Assembly (NCBI RefSeq): GCF_030062155.1
Contig: NZ_CP118269.1
Coordinates: 2,914,001-2,978,000, forward strand
Source: Pantoea sp. Lij88
GTDB taxonomy: Bacteria > Pseudomonadota > Gammaproteobacteria > Enterobacterales > Enterobacteriaceae
Reading direction: 5' to 3'
Length of the DNA: 64,000 bases
How positions within the stretch are numbered: the first letter of the stretch is position 1; each line of letters begins with the position of its first letter. A program made the position numbers and the translations under genes. Under the pieces are notes generated by a model. It was not told the DNA's origin and did not search any database. It was given only the letters and a program-made list of their open reading frames with translations. This document shows, one piece after another, positions 18,749-27,222 of this stretch.

Positions 18749-20065
18749 TTAAATCACCCAGGAGAGCAGCAGACACCCCACCAGGCCACAGACCGAAATA
18801 ATGGTCTCCAGCGCCGACCAGGAGCGAATGGTTTCGCCAATGGTCAGGTTGAAATACTCTTTGAACAGCCAGAAGCCCGGATCGTTAACGTGCGAGAAAA
18901 TCACGCTGCCGGACCCTACGGCGATCACCATCAGTTCCGGGCTGGCGCCACTGGTCACAATCAGCGGTGCCACAATGCCCCCGGCGGTAATCGCCGCGAC
19001 CGTGGCAGATCCCAGTGCAATACGCAGCACCGCGGCAATCGACCAGGCCATAAAGATGGGTGACAGCTGAGTCGAGTGCATCATGCTGGCGATATATTTA
19101 TCCACGCCGCTGTCCACCAGCACCTGTTTGAAGGCCCCGCCACCGCCGATGATCAACAGCATCATGGCGATGATTTTGATCGAATCGGTCAGGGTATCCA
19201 TCACCTGCTCCATCGTACGGCCGCGATTGAGTCCAAAGGTGAAGATCGCAATCAGCACGGCAATCAGCGTCGCCATCACCGGGTCGCCAAAGAACTCCGC
19301 ATACGGCAGCAGCACGTGACCTTTTGGCAGCAGCATCTCCGCCACGGCACGCAACGCCATCAGCACCACCGGCACCAGTGCCGTCCAGACGCTGACGCCA
19401 AAGCCGGGCATTTCCGCTTCGGTAAAGGTTTTCGGGTTATAGAGCCCCTGCGGAATCGGTTTATCGATGTTTTTCAGGAAACGGGCGTAGACCGGACCCG
19501 CCAGAATCACCGTTGGAATACCCAGCAGCGTACCAAACAGCAGTGTTTTCCCCATATCCGCGTTAAACAGCGTCGCGATGGCGGTCGGGCCAGGATGCGG
19601 CGGAAGAAAACCGTGCGTCACGGACAGCGCTGCCGCCATCGGTACGCCGACATAGAGCAGCGGCACACGCGCCGACGCCGCCACGCTGAACACCAGCGGC
19701 AGCATCAGCACAAAGCCGACTTCATAAAATAGCGCAAATCCGACAATGAAACCGGTCAGCACCAGCGCCCACTGAATGTGCTTCGTACCGAATTTTTCAA
19801 TCAACGTCGTGGCGATACGCTGCGCGCCGCCACAGTCGGCCAGCAACTTACCGAGCATGGCACCAAAGCCCATGATCAGCGCCAGGCTGCCCAGTGTGCC
19901 ACCCACGCCCGCTTTGATTGAGGTAATGACTTTATTCACCGGCATGCCCTGCATCACGCCGACGGCCAGCGCCACCAGGATCAGCGCGATAAATCCATTG
20001 AGCTTAAAGCGAATCATCAGCAGCAGCAGTAGCGCGACGCCGATCGCCACATAGAGTAATGGCAT
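18749..20065 (-). CDS. gntT: High-affinity gluconate:proton symporter GntT
   Basis: GntT imports D-gluconate across the inner membrane. The 438-residue protein equals E. coli GntT in length and carries its conserved blocks: MIRFKLNGFIALILVALAVG, LGSLALIMGFGAMLGKLLADCGGAQRIATTLI, THGFLPPHPGPTAIA and SGSVIFSHVNDPGFWLFKEYFNLT. About 12-14 hydrophobic segments are present. The open frame extends to 20137, but the family N-terminus MPLLYVAIGV begins at ATG 20063-20065, which has GGTGGAG upstream. Two GntR-like operators lie 110-140 bases upstream, so induction by gluconate is likely. Confidence 0.95.
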   Translation of the reverse strand: MPLLYVAIGVALLLLLMIRFKLNGFIALILVALAVGVMQGMPVNKVITSIKAGVGGTLGSLALIMGFGAMLGKLLADCGGAQRIATTLIEKFGTKHIQWALVLTGFIVGFALFYEVGFVLMLPLVFSVAASARVPLLYVGVPMAAALSVTHGFLPPHPGPTAIATLFNADMGKTLLFGTLLGIPTVILAGPVYARFLKNIDKPIPQGLYNPKTFTEAEMPGFGVSVWTALVPVVLMALRAVAEMLLPKGHVLLPYAEFFGDPVMATLIAVLIAIFTFGLNRGRTMEQVMDTLTDSIKIIAMMLLIIGGGGAFKQVLVDSGVDKYIASMMHSTQLSPIFMAWSIAAVLRIALGSATVAAITAGGIVAPLIVTSGASPELMVIAVGSGSVIFSHVNDPGFWLFKEYFNLTIGETIRSWSALETIISVCGLVGCLLLSWVI

Positions 20066-20177
20066 AGCTTTTCTCCACCTTGTGCACTGAACCGAATTCA
20101 GTGTCGATTTATTATCATGATCCCCGGAGGGCGACAAAACAGAGCCTCTGTAAGATGTTTACACATCCCGACAAACG

Positions 20178-20207
20178 CTGTTACCGATAACATGTTAAGG
20201 GTAACAT
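20178..20207. promoter_or_regulatory. Two overlapping GntR-type operators
   Basis: CTGTTACCGATAACAT (20178-20193) and ATGTTAAGGGTAACAT (20192-20207) each fit the GntR operator pattern ATGTTACC-N-GGTAACAT with one or two mismatches and share two bases. They lie between divergent gntT and the iron alcohol dehydrogenase gene. GntR repression relieved by gluconate is known for gntT in E. coli; extension to the dehydrogenase is inference. Confidence 0.75.
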
Positions 20208-20357
20208 CCGCAGGAAAGCACCACCCCGCCGACGGTGAATTTCTGTTTTGCGAAGGTGATCAACTTTTTGCCAATGCGTTATCAGAAAGTTTGCCAGTGC
20301 CGACGCCGCGCTTTTCGTTACACTCAGATTTTAGCGAAATGTAAAAAGGATGCGCTG

Positions 20358-21506
20358 GTGAGTGAGAACCTGAGTGAGCTGTACAGTAATCAACGAACCC
20401 TCTTTGGCCGGGGCAGCCTGGATAAGCTGGTGCCGCTGCTGGCCGCACGGTCACAGCCTACCCTGCTGTTTTGCGGGCAATCTTTCCTGCAGGGCCCGGC
20501 CTATGCCCGGTTGAAAGCCGGACTCAACGATCACATCATCGGCTATGAAATTGTCAGTCATGAAGCCTCACCCGCCGAGATCGATGGCTGGGTGGCGCGC
20601 TGGCGCGGTCATGTCGATCGGGTGGTGGCGATTGGTGGAGGAAGCGTGCTGGATGCGGCGAAAGCGTTCAGCGCGATGATTCAGCATCCGCTGCCTACCG
20701 CCCGCTATCTGGAAAAAGTGGGTGATACCGCCGTTCAGCCCGTCACGCTGCCGCTGATTGCGGTCCCGACCACAGCCGGGACCGGCAGTGAAGTGACGCA
20801 GAATGCAGTGGTAACAGACCAGCAGGATATCCAGATCAAAGCCTCGCTGCGCCATCCGGTCTTTGTGCCGGAGGTGGCAATCCTTGACCCGGATCTGCTG
20901 AAAGGCGCACCCGATCACGTGCTGGCGACCTGCGGTATCGATGCCTTTACCCACCTGTTTGAGGCCTATCTCTCCAGCAAAGGCAACCTCTTCACCCGCC
21001 AGATGGCGCTGACCGGCCTGCGTCAGTTTGTTCAGGCCTGGCCTGCACTGAATCGCGAGGATGCGGCGGGTGATGCGGCACGTGAGGCGATGATGATGGC
21101 CTCATGGCTGGGCGGTGTCAGTCTGAGCAGCGCGGGTCTGGGCGTGATACACGGTATTGCCGGGGAACTGGGCGCGATTAAGCCGTTCCATCATGGCGAA
21201 GTGTGTGGGCGTCTGCTGTTTCCGTTCCTGGATCTGTTGTCCGACAGCGATCATCCGTTACAGCGTAAGCTGATGGCAGACCTGCACCCGCAGCTCTTCA
21301 GCGAAACCACGGACTCACCGGCACAGTTTCTGAAACAGTGGCTGCAGCAGCAGGCGATCACCCCGTTCTGGCAGGAGGGTCCTACGCTGAGCCACACCGA
21401 GGCCGAGTGGATTCTGGCGCGTGCTAACAGCAAAAACTCGCTGGTGAATTACAGCCGCGAACAGATGCAGATGATGATTACGCAGGCCTGGCACATTACA
21501 GCGTGA
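20358..21506 (+). CDS. Iron-containing (group III) alcohol dehydrogenase
   Basis: This 382-residue protein belongs to the Fe-ADH/glycerol dehydrogenase-like superfamily, which oxidises alcohols or reduces aldehydes with NAD(P). It shows the dinucleotide motif VVAIGGGSVLDAAKA (about 90-104), the PTTAGTGSEVTQNAV block, and the metal-binding histidines in CGIDAFTHLFEAY, GVIHGIAGELG and PFHHGEVCGRL. The frame is open from 20235, but the GTG at 20358 has AAAAAGGA seven bases upstream and begins the conserved region. It is divergent from gntT across GntR-type sites. The substrate is unknown; a sugar-derived aldehyde would fit the context. Confidence 0.88.
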   Translation: MSENLSELYSNQRTLFGRGSLDKLVPLLAARSQPTLLFCGQSFLQGPAYARLKAGLNDHIIGYEIVSHEASPAEIDGWVARWRGHVDRVVAIGGGSVLDAAKAFSAMIQHPLPTARYLEKVGDTAVQPVTLPLIAVPTTAGTGSEVTQNAVVTDQQDIQIKASLRHPVFVPEVAILDPDLLKGAPDHVLATCGIDAFTHLFEAYLSSKGNLFTRQMALTGLRQFVQAWPALNREDAAGDAAREAMMMASWLGGVSLSSAGLGVIHGIAGELGAIKPFHHGEVCGRLLFPFLDLLSDSDHPLQRKLMADLHPQLFSETTDSPAQFLKQWLQQQAITPFWQEGPTLSHTEAEWILARANSKNSLVNYSREQMQMMITQAWHITA

Positions 21507-21567
21507 TCAAAACGCTGGCCTCCTTCACTGACCTGCCAGCCCTGGCAGGTCATATAAAGCCTGTCAG

Positions 21568-22407
21568 CTAAGCCTGCGTGCCGCTAAAAGGCCCCTCGCC
21601 TGCCAGCATCTGTTCAATCACCTGCAGCACGCCCTGCTCATTGTTAGAGGGCGCTTCATAGCGCGCCGCCTGTTTCACCCGCTGTGGCGCATTGCCCATG
21701 GCAAAACTGAAGCCGGACTGCCTGAGCATCTCCAGATCGTTACCGCCATCGCCGAAGGCCAGCACCTGGTCGTGCGTAATCCCCCAGCGTTGTGCCAGCA
21801 GATCCAGACCGTGCGCTTTATGATTTCCCGGCACGATCAAATCAACCGAGCCGTGACCGCTGGAGGTCGCTGCCACGCGGCCCTGATGCAGTCGCTCAAT
21901 ATCTGCCATCAGTGGCTCGATGTAGTCGTCAGAGAGATTCAGCGCGAACTTAAACAGCCGGTCATCCTGCACGTCATTCAGATGATGAATCGGCTTCAGC
22001 CGGTGACAGTAATGGCGCATCTTCTTCAGCCAGGTCTCTTCCATGCCCTCGAAGTACCAGGCGCTTTCACGTCCACACAGCAGGTAGCGCAGGCCGGGAT
22101 AATCACCGTTTTGCAGGGTGTCGATCACCGCCTCTACATCCCGGCGTTCAAAGGCACCACAAAACAGCTCCTCATCGCGATCGATAATCCATGCGCCATT
22201 TTCCGCCACAAAGGCGATATCGCTGGCGATCTCCGGGAAGAAGGATTTGAGCTGGTAATACTGATTGCCGCTGGCCACCACAAATTTGATGTCACGGGCG
22301 GTGAGTTGCTGATAGCAGGCGAGAAAGCGGGATCGATTGTACTGCTTGTTATCGTCCAGAAACGTGCCATCCATATCTACCGCAACCATCTTAACCGTCG
22401 TCATCAT
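21568..22407 (-). CDS. Cof-type HAD sugar phosphatase, YbiV-like
   Basis: This 279-residue cytosolic phosphatase has HAD motif I VDMDGTFLDD, motif II VVASGN, the Lys in motif III (NHKAHGLDLL), and motif IV AFGDGGNDLEML. The Cof-type C2 cap lies between motifs II and III. Sequences such as FVVASGNQYYQLKSFFPE and IAFVAENGAW match E. coli YbiV (SupH), which hydrolyses sugar phosphates. The C-terminus differs slightly. It is a single gene facing the Fe-ADH and preceded by the palindromic repeat region. Confidence 0.88.
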   Translation of the reverse strand: MMTTVKMVAVDMDGTFLDDNKQYNRSRFLACYQQLTARDIKFVVASGNQYYQLKSFFPEIASDIAFVAENGAWIIDRDEELFCGAFERRDVEAVIDTLQNGDYPGLRYLLCGRESAWYFEGMEETWLKKMRHYCHRLKPIHHLNDVQDDRLFKFALNLSDDYIEPLMADIERLHQGRVAATSSGHGSVDLIVPGNHKAHGLDLLAQRWGITHDQVLAFGDGGNDLEMLRQSGFSFAMGNAPQRVKQAARYEAPSNNEQGVLQVIEQMLAGEGPFSGTQA

Positions 22408-22478
22408 GACTCCTTACACAGGAAATTTCAGAGTGGAGTCTCAGGATAGCCGCTGACGCAGCAAAACGGAAAGAAAGA

Positions 22479-22809
22479 GGGATGGCCGTAGCCATCCCCG
22501 AGATTTTTGACAAACTCCGGCCCGGTAGCGGTAAGACCGAGCCTGCTTAGGGAACACGGTCAGATCGGAAAGACGCAAAAGCTGTCATCCATGACACGCT
22601 CGGCCCGCGCGATTACGCACCTCATCCCTGAGGTGCGCCCGTTGCCGGGCCAACGCTATGCGTTGTTCAAAAACGCTCCCGGCGTTTTTGTCCATGGCGC
22701 GGGACGCTTTCCTCTTCAGACCGGGTTCCCTGCGCTTTTAGCTATTACTTTGCTGTCAGAGCAACCCTGATTGGGTTTGTCAGCAGTCTGGGATGGCAAC
22801 AGCCATCCC
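22479..22809. repeat. 331-base palindromic element, copy 1 (MITE-like)
   Basis: The element is bounded by the hairpins GGGATGGCCGTAGCCATCCC (22479-22498) and GGGATGGCAACAGCCATCCC (22790-22809). Inside, TGACAAACTC on the left is mirrored by GGGTTTGTCA on the right, and AGGGAACACGGTCAGA...GGAAAG by CTTTCC...CAGACCGGGTTCCC. The centre carries further hairpins: GCACCTCA/TGAGGTGC (22617-22636) and AAAACGCTCCCGGCGTTTT (about 22670-22688). A shorter related copy lies at 36605-36740. No protein is encoded. It does not match the ERIC consensus I know. Confidence 0.8.
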
Positions 22810-22815
22810 TGGGGA

Positions 22816-23280
22816 TCAGTTCAGGGCGCTGTTCAGCACCAGGGCAGTAATCACACCGGTTGCGGCAGCAATCAGCACATAGTTGCCGTCGATGTTTGCC
22901 CAGTGATAACCATGCGGCGGTTCACGCAGACCGCGTTCATGCCAGTCGGCTACCCGGTAATGGTCGCCGCGATACTCCGGCGGGACAGGATGGCCGCGAC
23001 GGAAATCGTGGCCCTGCCAGGCGAAATGGTCACGATCGTTGCGGGCGTCTCTGCCATGACGGTTGTTATCCTGATCAGGGCGATGATTGCCCCTGTCATG
23101 GCCGCTGTTGTCGCGGCCACGATTCTGGTCAGGACCGCGATTGTCAGGACGATGATCCTCATTCTGATGCGGCACAGGCAGTCGCTGCGCGTCATCATGA
23201 TCGTCTGCCCGTGAGGCCTGAGAAAAGAGCGTGCTGCATGTCAGAAGTGAAGTGATAAGTGTCAGTGTTGTTTTTTTCAT
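22816..23280 (-). CDS. RcnB-family periplasmic protein
   Basis: RcnB-type proteins are small periplasmic proteins; the founding member helps nickel/cobalt homeostasis with the RcnA efflux pump. This 154-residue protein has a signal peptide (MKKTTLTLITSLLTCSTLFSQA), a long His/Asp/Arg/Asn-rich low-complexity stretch (about 25-85) that could bind metal, and the C-terminal RcnB domain with PPEYRGDHYRVADWHERGLREPPHGYHW followed by a hydrophobic tail (YVLIAAATGVITALVL). No rcnA lies nearby. The stop lies six bases from the palindromic element. Confidence 0.82.
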   Translation of the reverse strand: MKKTTLTLITSLLTCSTLFSQASRADDHDDAQRLPVPHQNEDHRPDNRGPDQNRGRDNSGHDRGNHRPDQDNNRHGRDARNDRDHFAWQGHDFRRGHPVPPEYRGDHYRVADWHERGLREPPHGYHWANIDGNYVLIAAATGVITALVLNSALN

Positions 23281-23506
23281 GATACTGCCTCCGAAAATAA
23301 CGGCTGTTCAGGCACCGTTGATCGGCATCATGGCAATAATTGAGGCGGGAGACATCTGTAAAAGTCTTAAAATCCGGTAACTTACACACTATTACGCTTG
23401 CTTAGCGCTTTCTTAACACGGGTCATGCCCGGACACCTTTCCTGACGAAATCCAGATTAAACGGCCAGCCCATGCATCACGCATCAGGCTGACCGGTTAA
23501 GCCTGA

Positions 23507-24604
23507 TTAAGGCGTGCTCAGGATCACCGGCGCGTCCGGCAGTCCGGTAAAGTGCGTCACGATGTGATGATAATCGGCCGTCGGATCCAGATCGCGGAAC
23601 GCTTCCGGATAGAGATCTTTTGCCAGAATTTCCATGCCGATGATGTTGTAAGGATGATTATAGAAATGGTGGTAAACGCCATACACCCGTTTCTGTTTCA
23701 CCGGCTCGATCTGCTCCAGACCGGTGCGGCTCTGCAGGCGGTTAAAGGTGGCGGTCACATCGGTCTGGCTGGCACCGTAACCAAACGGCAGCACGTTGCT
23801 GTTCGGGCGCTTTGAGCCCGTCATGATGTAGACGTCTGGCTTCATAGCGATAATCTTTTCCAGCGACACAAAGCCGGAACTGCCGGGCAGCAACGCGGAG
23901 CCGATATTTTTTCCACCAACTGCTTCTACCAGCGCGCCCCAGCCGTTGTGACCGTGGGTAAAGCAGCAGTTGTCGCTGTTACCGGCAATCGGCTCAATAA
24001 ACACCGTCGGCTTGTGCTGCACCTGCGCAATTTTCTGCTGAAGCATCTCCCAGCGCTGCTGGTAAAAATCGGCGTAGGCTTTTGCTTCGGCTTCGCGGTT
24101 TAGCACGGTGCCCAGCACTTTCACGCTCTTCAGGGTGTTCTCTTTCGGATGGAGTTCATCATCCAGGAACAGCACCGGGATGTGCAGGTTTTTCAGGGTC
24201 GCCAGCACGCCCGACTGCGTCAGGGCCGGTTTGGCGCGCAGCTGCGCAATCATCATATCGGGCTGCTTCGCCAGCACGCTCTCCAGATTGACCTGCCCCT
24301 GATCGTTAAAGCCCATGTCCACAATCGATGCCGCCTGCGGCCAGCGCTGCTTCAGCAGGTCCCAGGTCTGAGTATCCTGTTTTTTCGGCAGGTTGTTCCA
24401 GGCGACGACGCGCTGAAACGGATTCTGACGGTCCAGTAATGCCAGCGCCATCACATCGCGCCCATCCTGCAAAATGACATGCTGCGGCTCTTTCTGCAGC
24501 GTAATTTTCTGACCATCCATATCGGTCACGGTGACCGGATAGGTAGTAGCCGCACAGGCGGTTGAGAGTAAAAGCGTGGTGGCAGCCGCTATCCCGATTT
24601 TCAT
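23507..24604 (-). CDS. Iron-siderophore-type ABC solute-binding protein
   Basis: This 365-residue periplasmic protein has a signal peptide (MKIGIAAATTLLLSTACAA), then the TroA/FecB-like fold beginning PVTVTDMDGQKITLQKEPQHVI, with PDMMIAQLRAK and KPDVYIMTGSKRP in the two lobes. This class binds ferric siderophores or other chelates. No permease or ATPase gene is adjacent, so it must work with a transporter encoded elsewhere. A palindromic, AT-rich site 20 bases upstream looks like a Fur box, so iron repression is likely. The ligand is unknown. Confidence 0.85.
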   Translation of the reverse strand: MKIGIAAATTLLLSTACAATTYPVTVTDMDGQKITLQKEPQHVILQDGRDVMALALLDRQNPFQRVVAWNNLPKKQDTQTWDLLKQRWPQAASIVDMGFNDQGQVNLESVLAKQPDMMIAQLRAKPALTQSGVLATLKNLHIPVLFLDDELHPKENTLKSVKVLGTVLNREAEAKAYADFYQQRWEMLQQKIAQVQHKPTVFIEPIAGNSDNCCFTHGHNGWGALVEAVGGKNIGSALLPGSSGFVSLEKIIAMKPDVYIMTGSKRPNSNVLPFGYGASQTDVTATFNRLQSRTGLEQIEPVKQKRVYGVYHHFYNHPYNIIGMEILAKDLYPEAFRDLDPTADYHHIVTHFTGLPDAPVILSTP

Positions 24605-24624
24605 TTTTCTCCTGTCCTTTAAAG

Positions 24625-24639
24625 GAATAATAATTATTC
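24625..24639 (-). promoter_or_regulatory. Putative Fur box
   Basis: GAATAATAATTATTC is a perfect 7-1-7 palindrome resembling the Fur core TGATAATxATTATCA. It lies 20 bases upstream of the binding-protein ATG. Similarity is partial but position and context fit. Confidence 0.6.
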
Positions 24640-24833
24640 GCGTTTACTTTACCATGCGAATCAGTAACAAATGTAAATATTGCTGACCAGATGCTACTGA
24701 GAGAGCGGGTTCACGAGGCAACGGCAGAGTGAAATGACGGGGCGCTGTTACGCAGATGGGAGGGTCACAGGATGAATGGCGGGAAGACGGGCAGGCGCAT
24801 CCCGACAGGAGAGATGCGCCTGCTGGCTCAGGG

Positions 24834-26120
24834 TTACTTCACCAGCGAATAGAAAATTGCGGAGATAGCAATCAGTCCGATCAGCACCACAAACAGATTG
24901 CTGATGTGACCACTGTATTTCCGCATCGCAGGCACCTTCTGGATGGCATACATCGGCATCAGGAACAGGATCATGGCAATAATCGGGCCGCCCAGCGTCT
25001 CAATCATGCCGAGAATGTTCGGGTCCAGCGTCGCCACCAGCCAGGTGGTCAGCAGCATAAAGAGTGCGGTCAGGCGATTCAGTCTGGCGGGCGCGATGGT
25101 TTTACCACGACTGCGCAGCGCCTTGTTGACCATACCGTTAAACCCTTCACGCGCCCCCAGATAGTGACCGAGGAACGATTTAGTGATCGCCACAATCGCT
25201 ATCAGCGGCCCCATCCAGGCAATCATCGGCACCTGAAAATGATTAGCCAGATAGGAAAGAATCGTGATGTTCTGCGCCTTGGCGGCAAGCAAATCCTCAG
25301 GCGACAGGCTCAGCACGCAGCTGAACACAAAGAACATCACCGTCACCACCATCATCAGGTGCGAACAGGCCAGAATGCGCGAACACTTTTTCTCTGCCGC
25401 ATCGCCATACTCTTCGCGCTTCGCCAGCGCAAAGGAGGAGATGATCGGCGAATGGTTAAACGAGAAGACCATCACCGGAATCGCCAGCCACAGCGTCATC
25501 CACAGGCTGCTGCCCGCAGGCTGGACGTTCAGCGTCGAAAGTACCGCGCCGTGCCAGTGCGGGATCAGGTAGCAGGCCATCAGCATCAGTACCGCCACAA
25601 ACGGATAAACCAGCACGCTCATCGCTTTGACAATCATCTTCTCGCCGAAGCGCACAATGGTCATCAGGCCGACAATCAGCAGCAGCGACAGCAGCACACG
25701 CGGCGGCGGCACCAGGCCGAGCTGATGCACCATCAGGCTCTCAACCGTATTGGTAATCGCCACGCTGTACATCAGCAGAATCGGGTAGATAGCGAAGAAA
25801 TAGAGCAGCGTAATCAGCTTGCCCGCGCCGACGCCAAAATGCTCCTCGACCACCTCGGTGATATCACCGGCCGGATTTTTACCGGAAAGCACAAATCGGG
25901 TCAGCGCGCGGTGCGCAAAGAAGGTCAGCGGAAAGGCCAGCACCGCCATGATGATCAAGGGGATCAGCCCGCCGACGCCCGCATTAATGGGCAGGAACAG
26001 CACACCGGCGCCAATCGCCGTGCCGTATAAACCCAGCATCCACATGGTGTCGGTTTTACGCCATCCCGTATCGACGTCACTCTCAAGCGCGCCCAGCGTG
26101 CCAGTTTGCGTGGTTTTCAT
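24834..26120 (-). CDS. sdaC: Serine transporter SdaC
   Basis: SdaC is a serine:proton symporter of the inner membrane, of the HAAAP family. The 428-residue protein (E. coli: 429) has about eleven hydrophobic segments and the family blocks RKTDTMWMLGLYGTAIGAGVLFLPI, EVVEEHFGVGAGKLITLLYFFAIYPILL and IPVMVFSFNHSPIISSFALAKREEYG. The frame is open from 26147, but the conserved MKTTQTGTL start is ATG 26118-26120. E. coli pairs sdaC with the serine deaminase gene sdaB; here none follows, as the next gene downstream is the orphan binding protein. Confidence 0.93.
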   Translation of the reverse strand: MKTTQTGTLGALESDVDTGWRKTDTMWMLGLYGTAIGAGVLFLPINAGVGGLIPLIIMAVLAFPLTFFAHRALTRFVLSGKNPAGDITEVVEEHFGVGAGKLITLLYFFAIYPILLMYSVAITNTVESLMVHQLGLVPPPRVLLSLLLIVGLMTIVRFGEKMIVKAMSVLVYPFVAVLMLMACYLIPHWHGAVLSTLNVQPAGSSLWMTLWLAIPVMVFSFNHSPIISSFALAKREEYGDAAEKKCSRILACSHLMMVVTVMFFVFSCVLSLSPEDLLAAKAQNITILSYLANHFQVPMIAWMGPLIAIVAITKSFLGHYLGAREGFNGMVNKALRSRGKTIAPARLNRLTALFMLLTTWLVATLDPNILGMIETLGGPIIAMILFLMPMYAIQKVPAMRKYSGHISNLFVVLIGLIAISAIFYSLVK

Positions 26121-26481
26121 CAGATTTTCCGTGTTAAAAGCCGCCATTAACCTGAACGGTCAGGCAGGTAAAGGTCTGCCCCGCTCTCCGCCTCAGCTGC
26201 AACCGGATCAGTGAAGCGTGATGCTGACCCGCCCGTGCGTAGGTAATCGATTGCGTGCGCCACTTTTTACACTACCTGACGATAAAAGTTCAAGCCGTGC
26301 AGATAAACACGCATAGATTGGCTAAAAAACCGTCAGGTTGTGCAGCGTGACTGCGCGACGATCATGCCATCTTTGTGGCGCCTTTGCTGCCCCTGAAAAG
26401 GTGATCCCTGTAACGATTCAGCGTAACGGGCTACGCTTTAACGGACGCTGTCGCGATCGCGCAGCCGCAAAGGAGAAGAGA
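26121..26481. other. Intergenic region between sdaC and the GGCT-like gene
   Basis: About 360 bases between divergent genes hold the presumed promoters of both. No recognised operator, repeat or small gene was seen. The long in-frame extension of the next gene (26338-26481) lacks protein-like signals. Confidence 0.5.
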
Positions 26482-27072
26482 ATGAAAATTGCCTGCCTGG
26501 GATGGGGATCGTTGATCTGGAAAAGCGGTGCGCTGCCGGTCGCCAGTCAGTGGCATCATGATGGTCCGGCGGTACCGATTGAGTTTGTGCGCATCGCTGA
26601 CGGCGGCGAGCTGTCGACCGCGATCTGCCTGAACGCCCGCCCGGTGCCGGTGTTCTGGGCCTGGCTGAACACGGCGTCACTGGAGAGTGCCTGTCGCGCA
26701 CTGCGCCTCCGTGAAGCGATTCCGGACAGCCGGGTCGATGGCATCGGGATGATGACGGTAACAGAAACGTCGGTGGGACCGCTGGCGGAGTGGGCGCAGG
26801 CAAAGGGCATTGAAGGGGTAATCTGGACCGGTCTGCCTGCCCGCATGGCGGGTGTCGAAGGCCAGATCCCGACGCTGGAGGACGCGCGCCACTATCTGCA
26901 GGGTCTCACCGGTGAAACGCGTGAACATGCGTATAACTACATCGATCAGGTTCCGGCCCAAATCGATACCGCTTATCGTCGTGCGTTTGCCGATCTGCCA
27001 CGCTGGCAACCCGATTCCCCCGCCGTGACGGTCGCCACAACGCAGTTGCATCCCCCCTGTCAGCCTGGCTGA
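26482..27072 (+). CDS. Protein of unknown function with gamma-glutamylcyclotransferase-like start
   Basis: The 196-residue product begins MKIACLGWGSLIWKSGAL; a GSL-type loop after the first strand is typical of gamma-glutamylcyclotransferase-like folds, so a role in gamma-glutamyl chemistry is possible but unproven. Other parts (VPIEFVRIADGGELSTAICLN, EGVIWTGLPAR, HAYNYIDQVP) look like a conserved soluble domain. The frame is open from 26338, but ATG 26482 is preceded by AAGGAGAAGAG and starts the conserved part. The next gene is 150 bases downstream on the same strand; an operon is not certain. Confidence 0.72.
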   Translation: MKIACLGWGSLIWKSGALPVASQWHHDGPAVPIEFVRIADGGELSTAICLNARPVPVFWAWLNTASLESACRALRLREAIPDSRVDGIGMMTVTETSVGPLAEWAQAKGIEGVIWTGLPARMAGVEGQIPTLEDARHYLQGLTGETREHAYNYIDQVPAQIDTAYRRAFADLPRWQPDSPAVTVATTQLHPPCQPG

Positions 27073-27222
27073 ATCAGGCCATCCTGCTGCACCGCTCTGC
27101 TTACTCTTCAAAGGGTTACTACACTTCAGGCAGGTTGCGATTTCAGGTTCCCTGAGTCTTTCCCGCGGGTGGTCACGCCTTCTGGCCTGGCCGCCATCCC
27201 CTTGTCAGCAGGAGATGAACAG

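Noticed and set aside
19076-19732. 218-codon open frame antisense to gntT
   Set aside because: His/Arg/Gln-rich shadow of a real membrane-protein gene on the other strand; no start signals or homology.
22479-22809. ERIC or REP element
   Set aside because: The palindromic element was compared with the ERIC and REP consensus as I remember them and does not fit; called a separate repeat family.
24756-26030. 424-codon open frame antisense to sdaC
   Set aside because: Composition (Gln/His/Arg rich) is that of the reverse complement of hydrophobic codons; sdaC on the other strand is certain.
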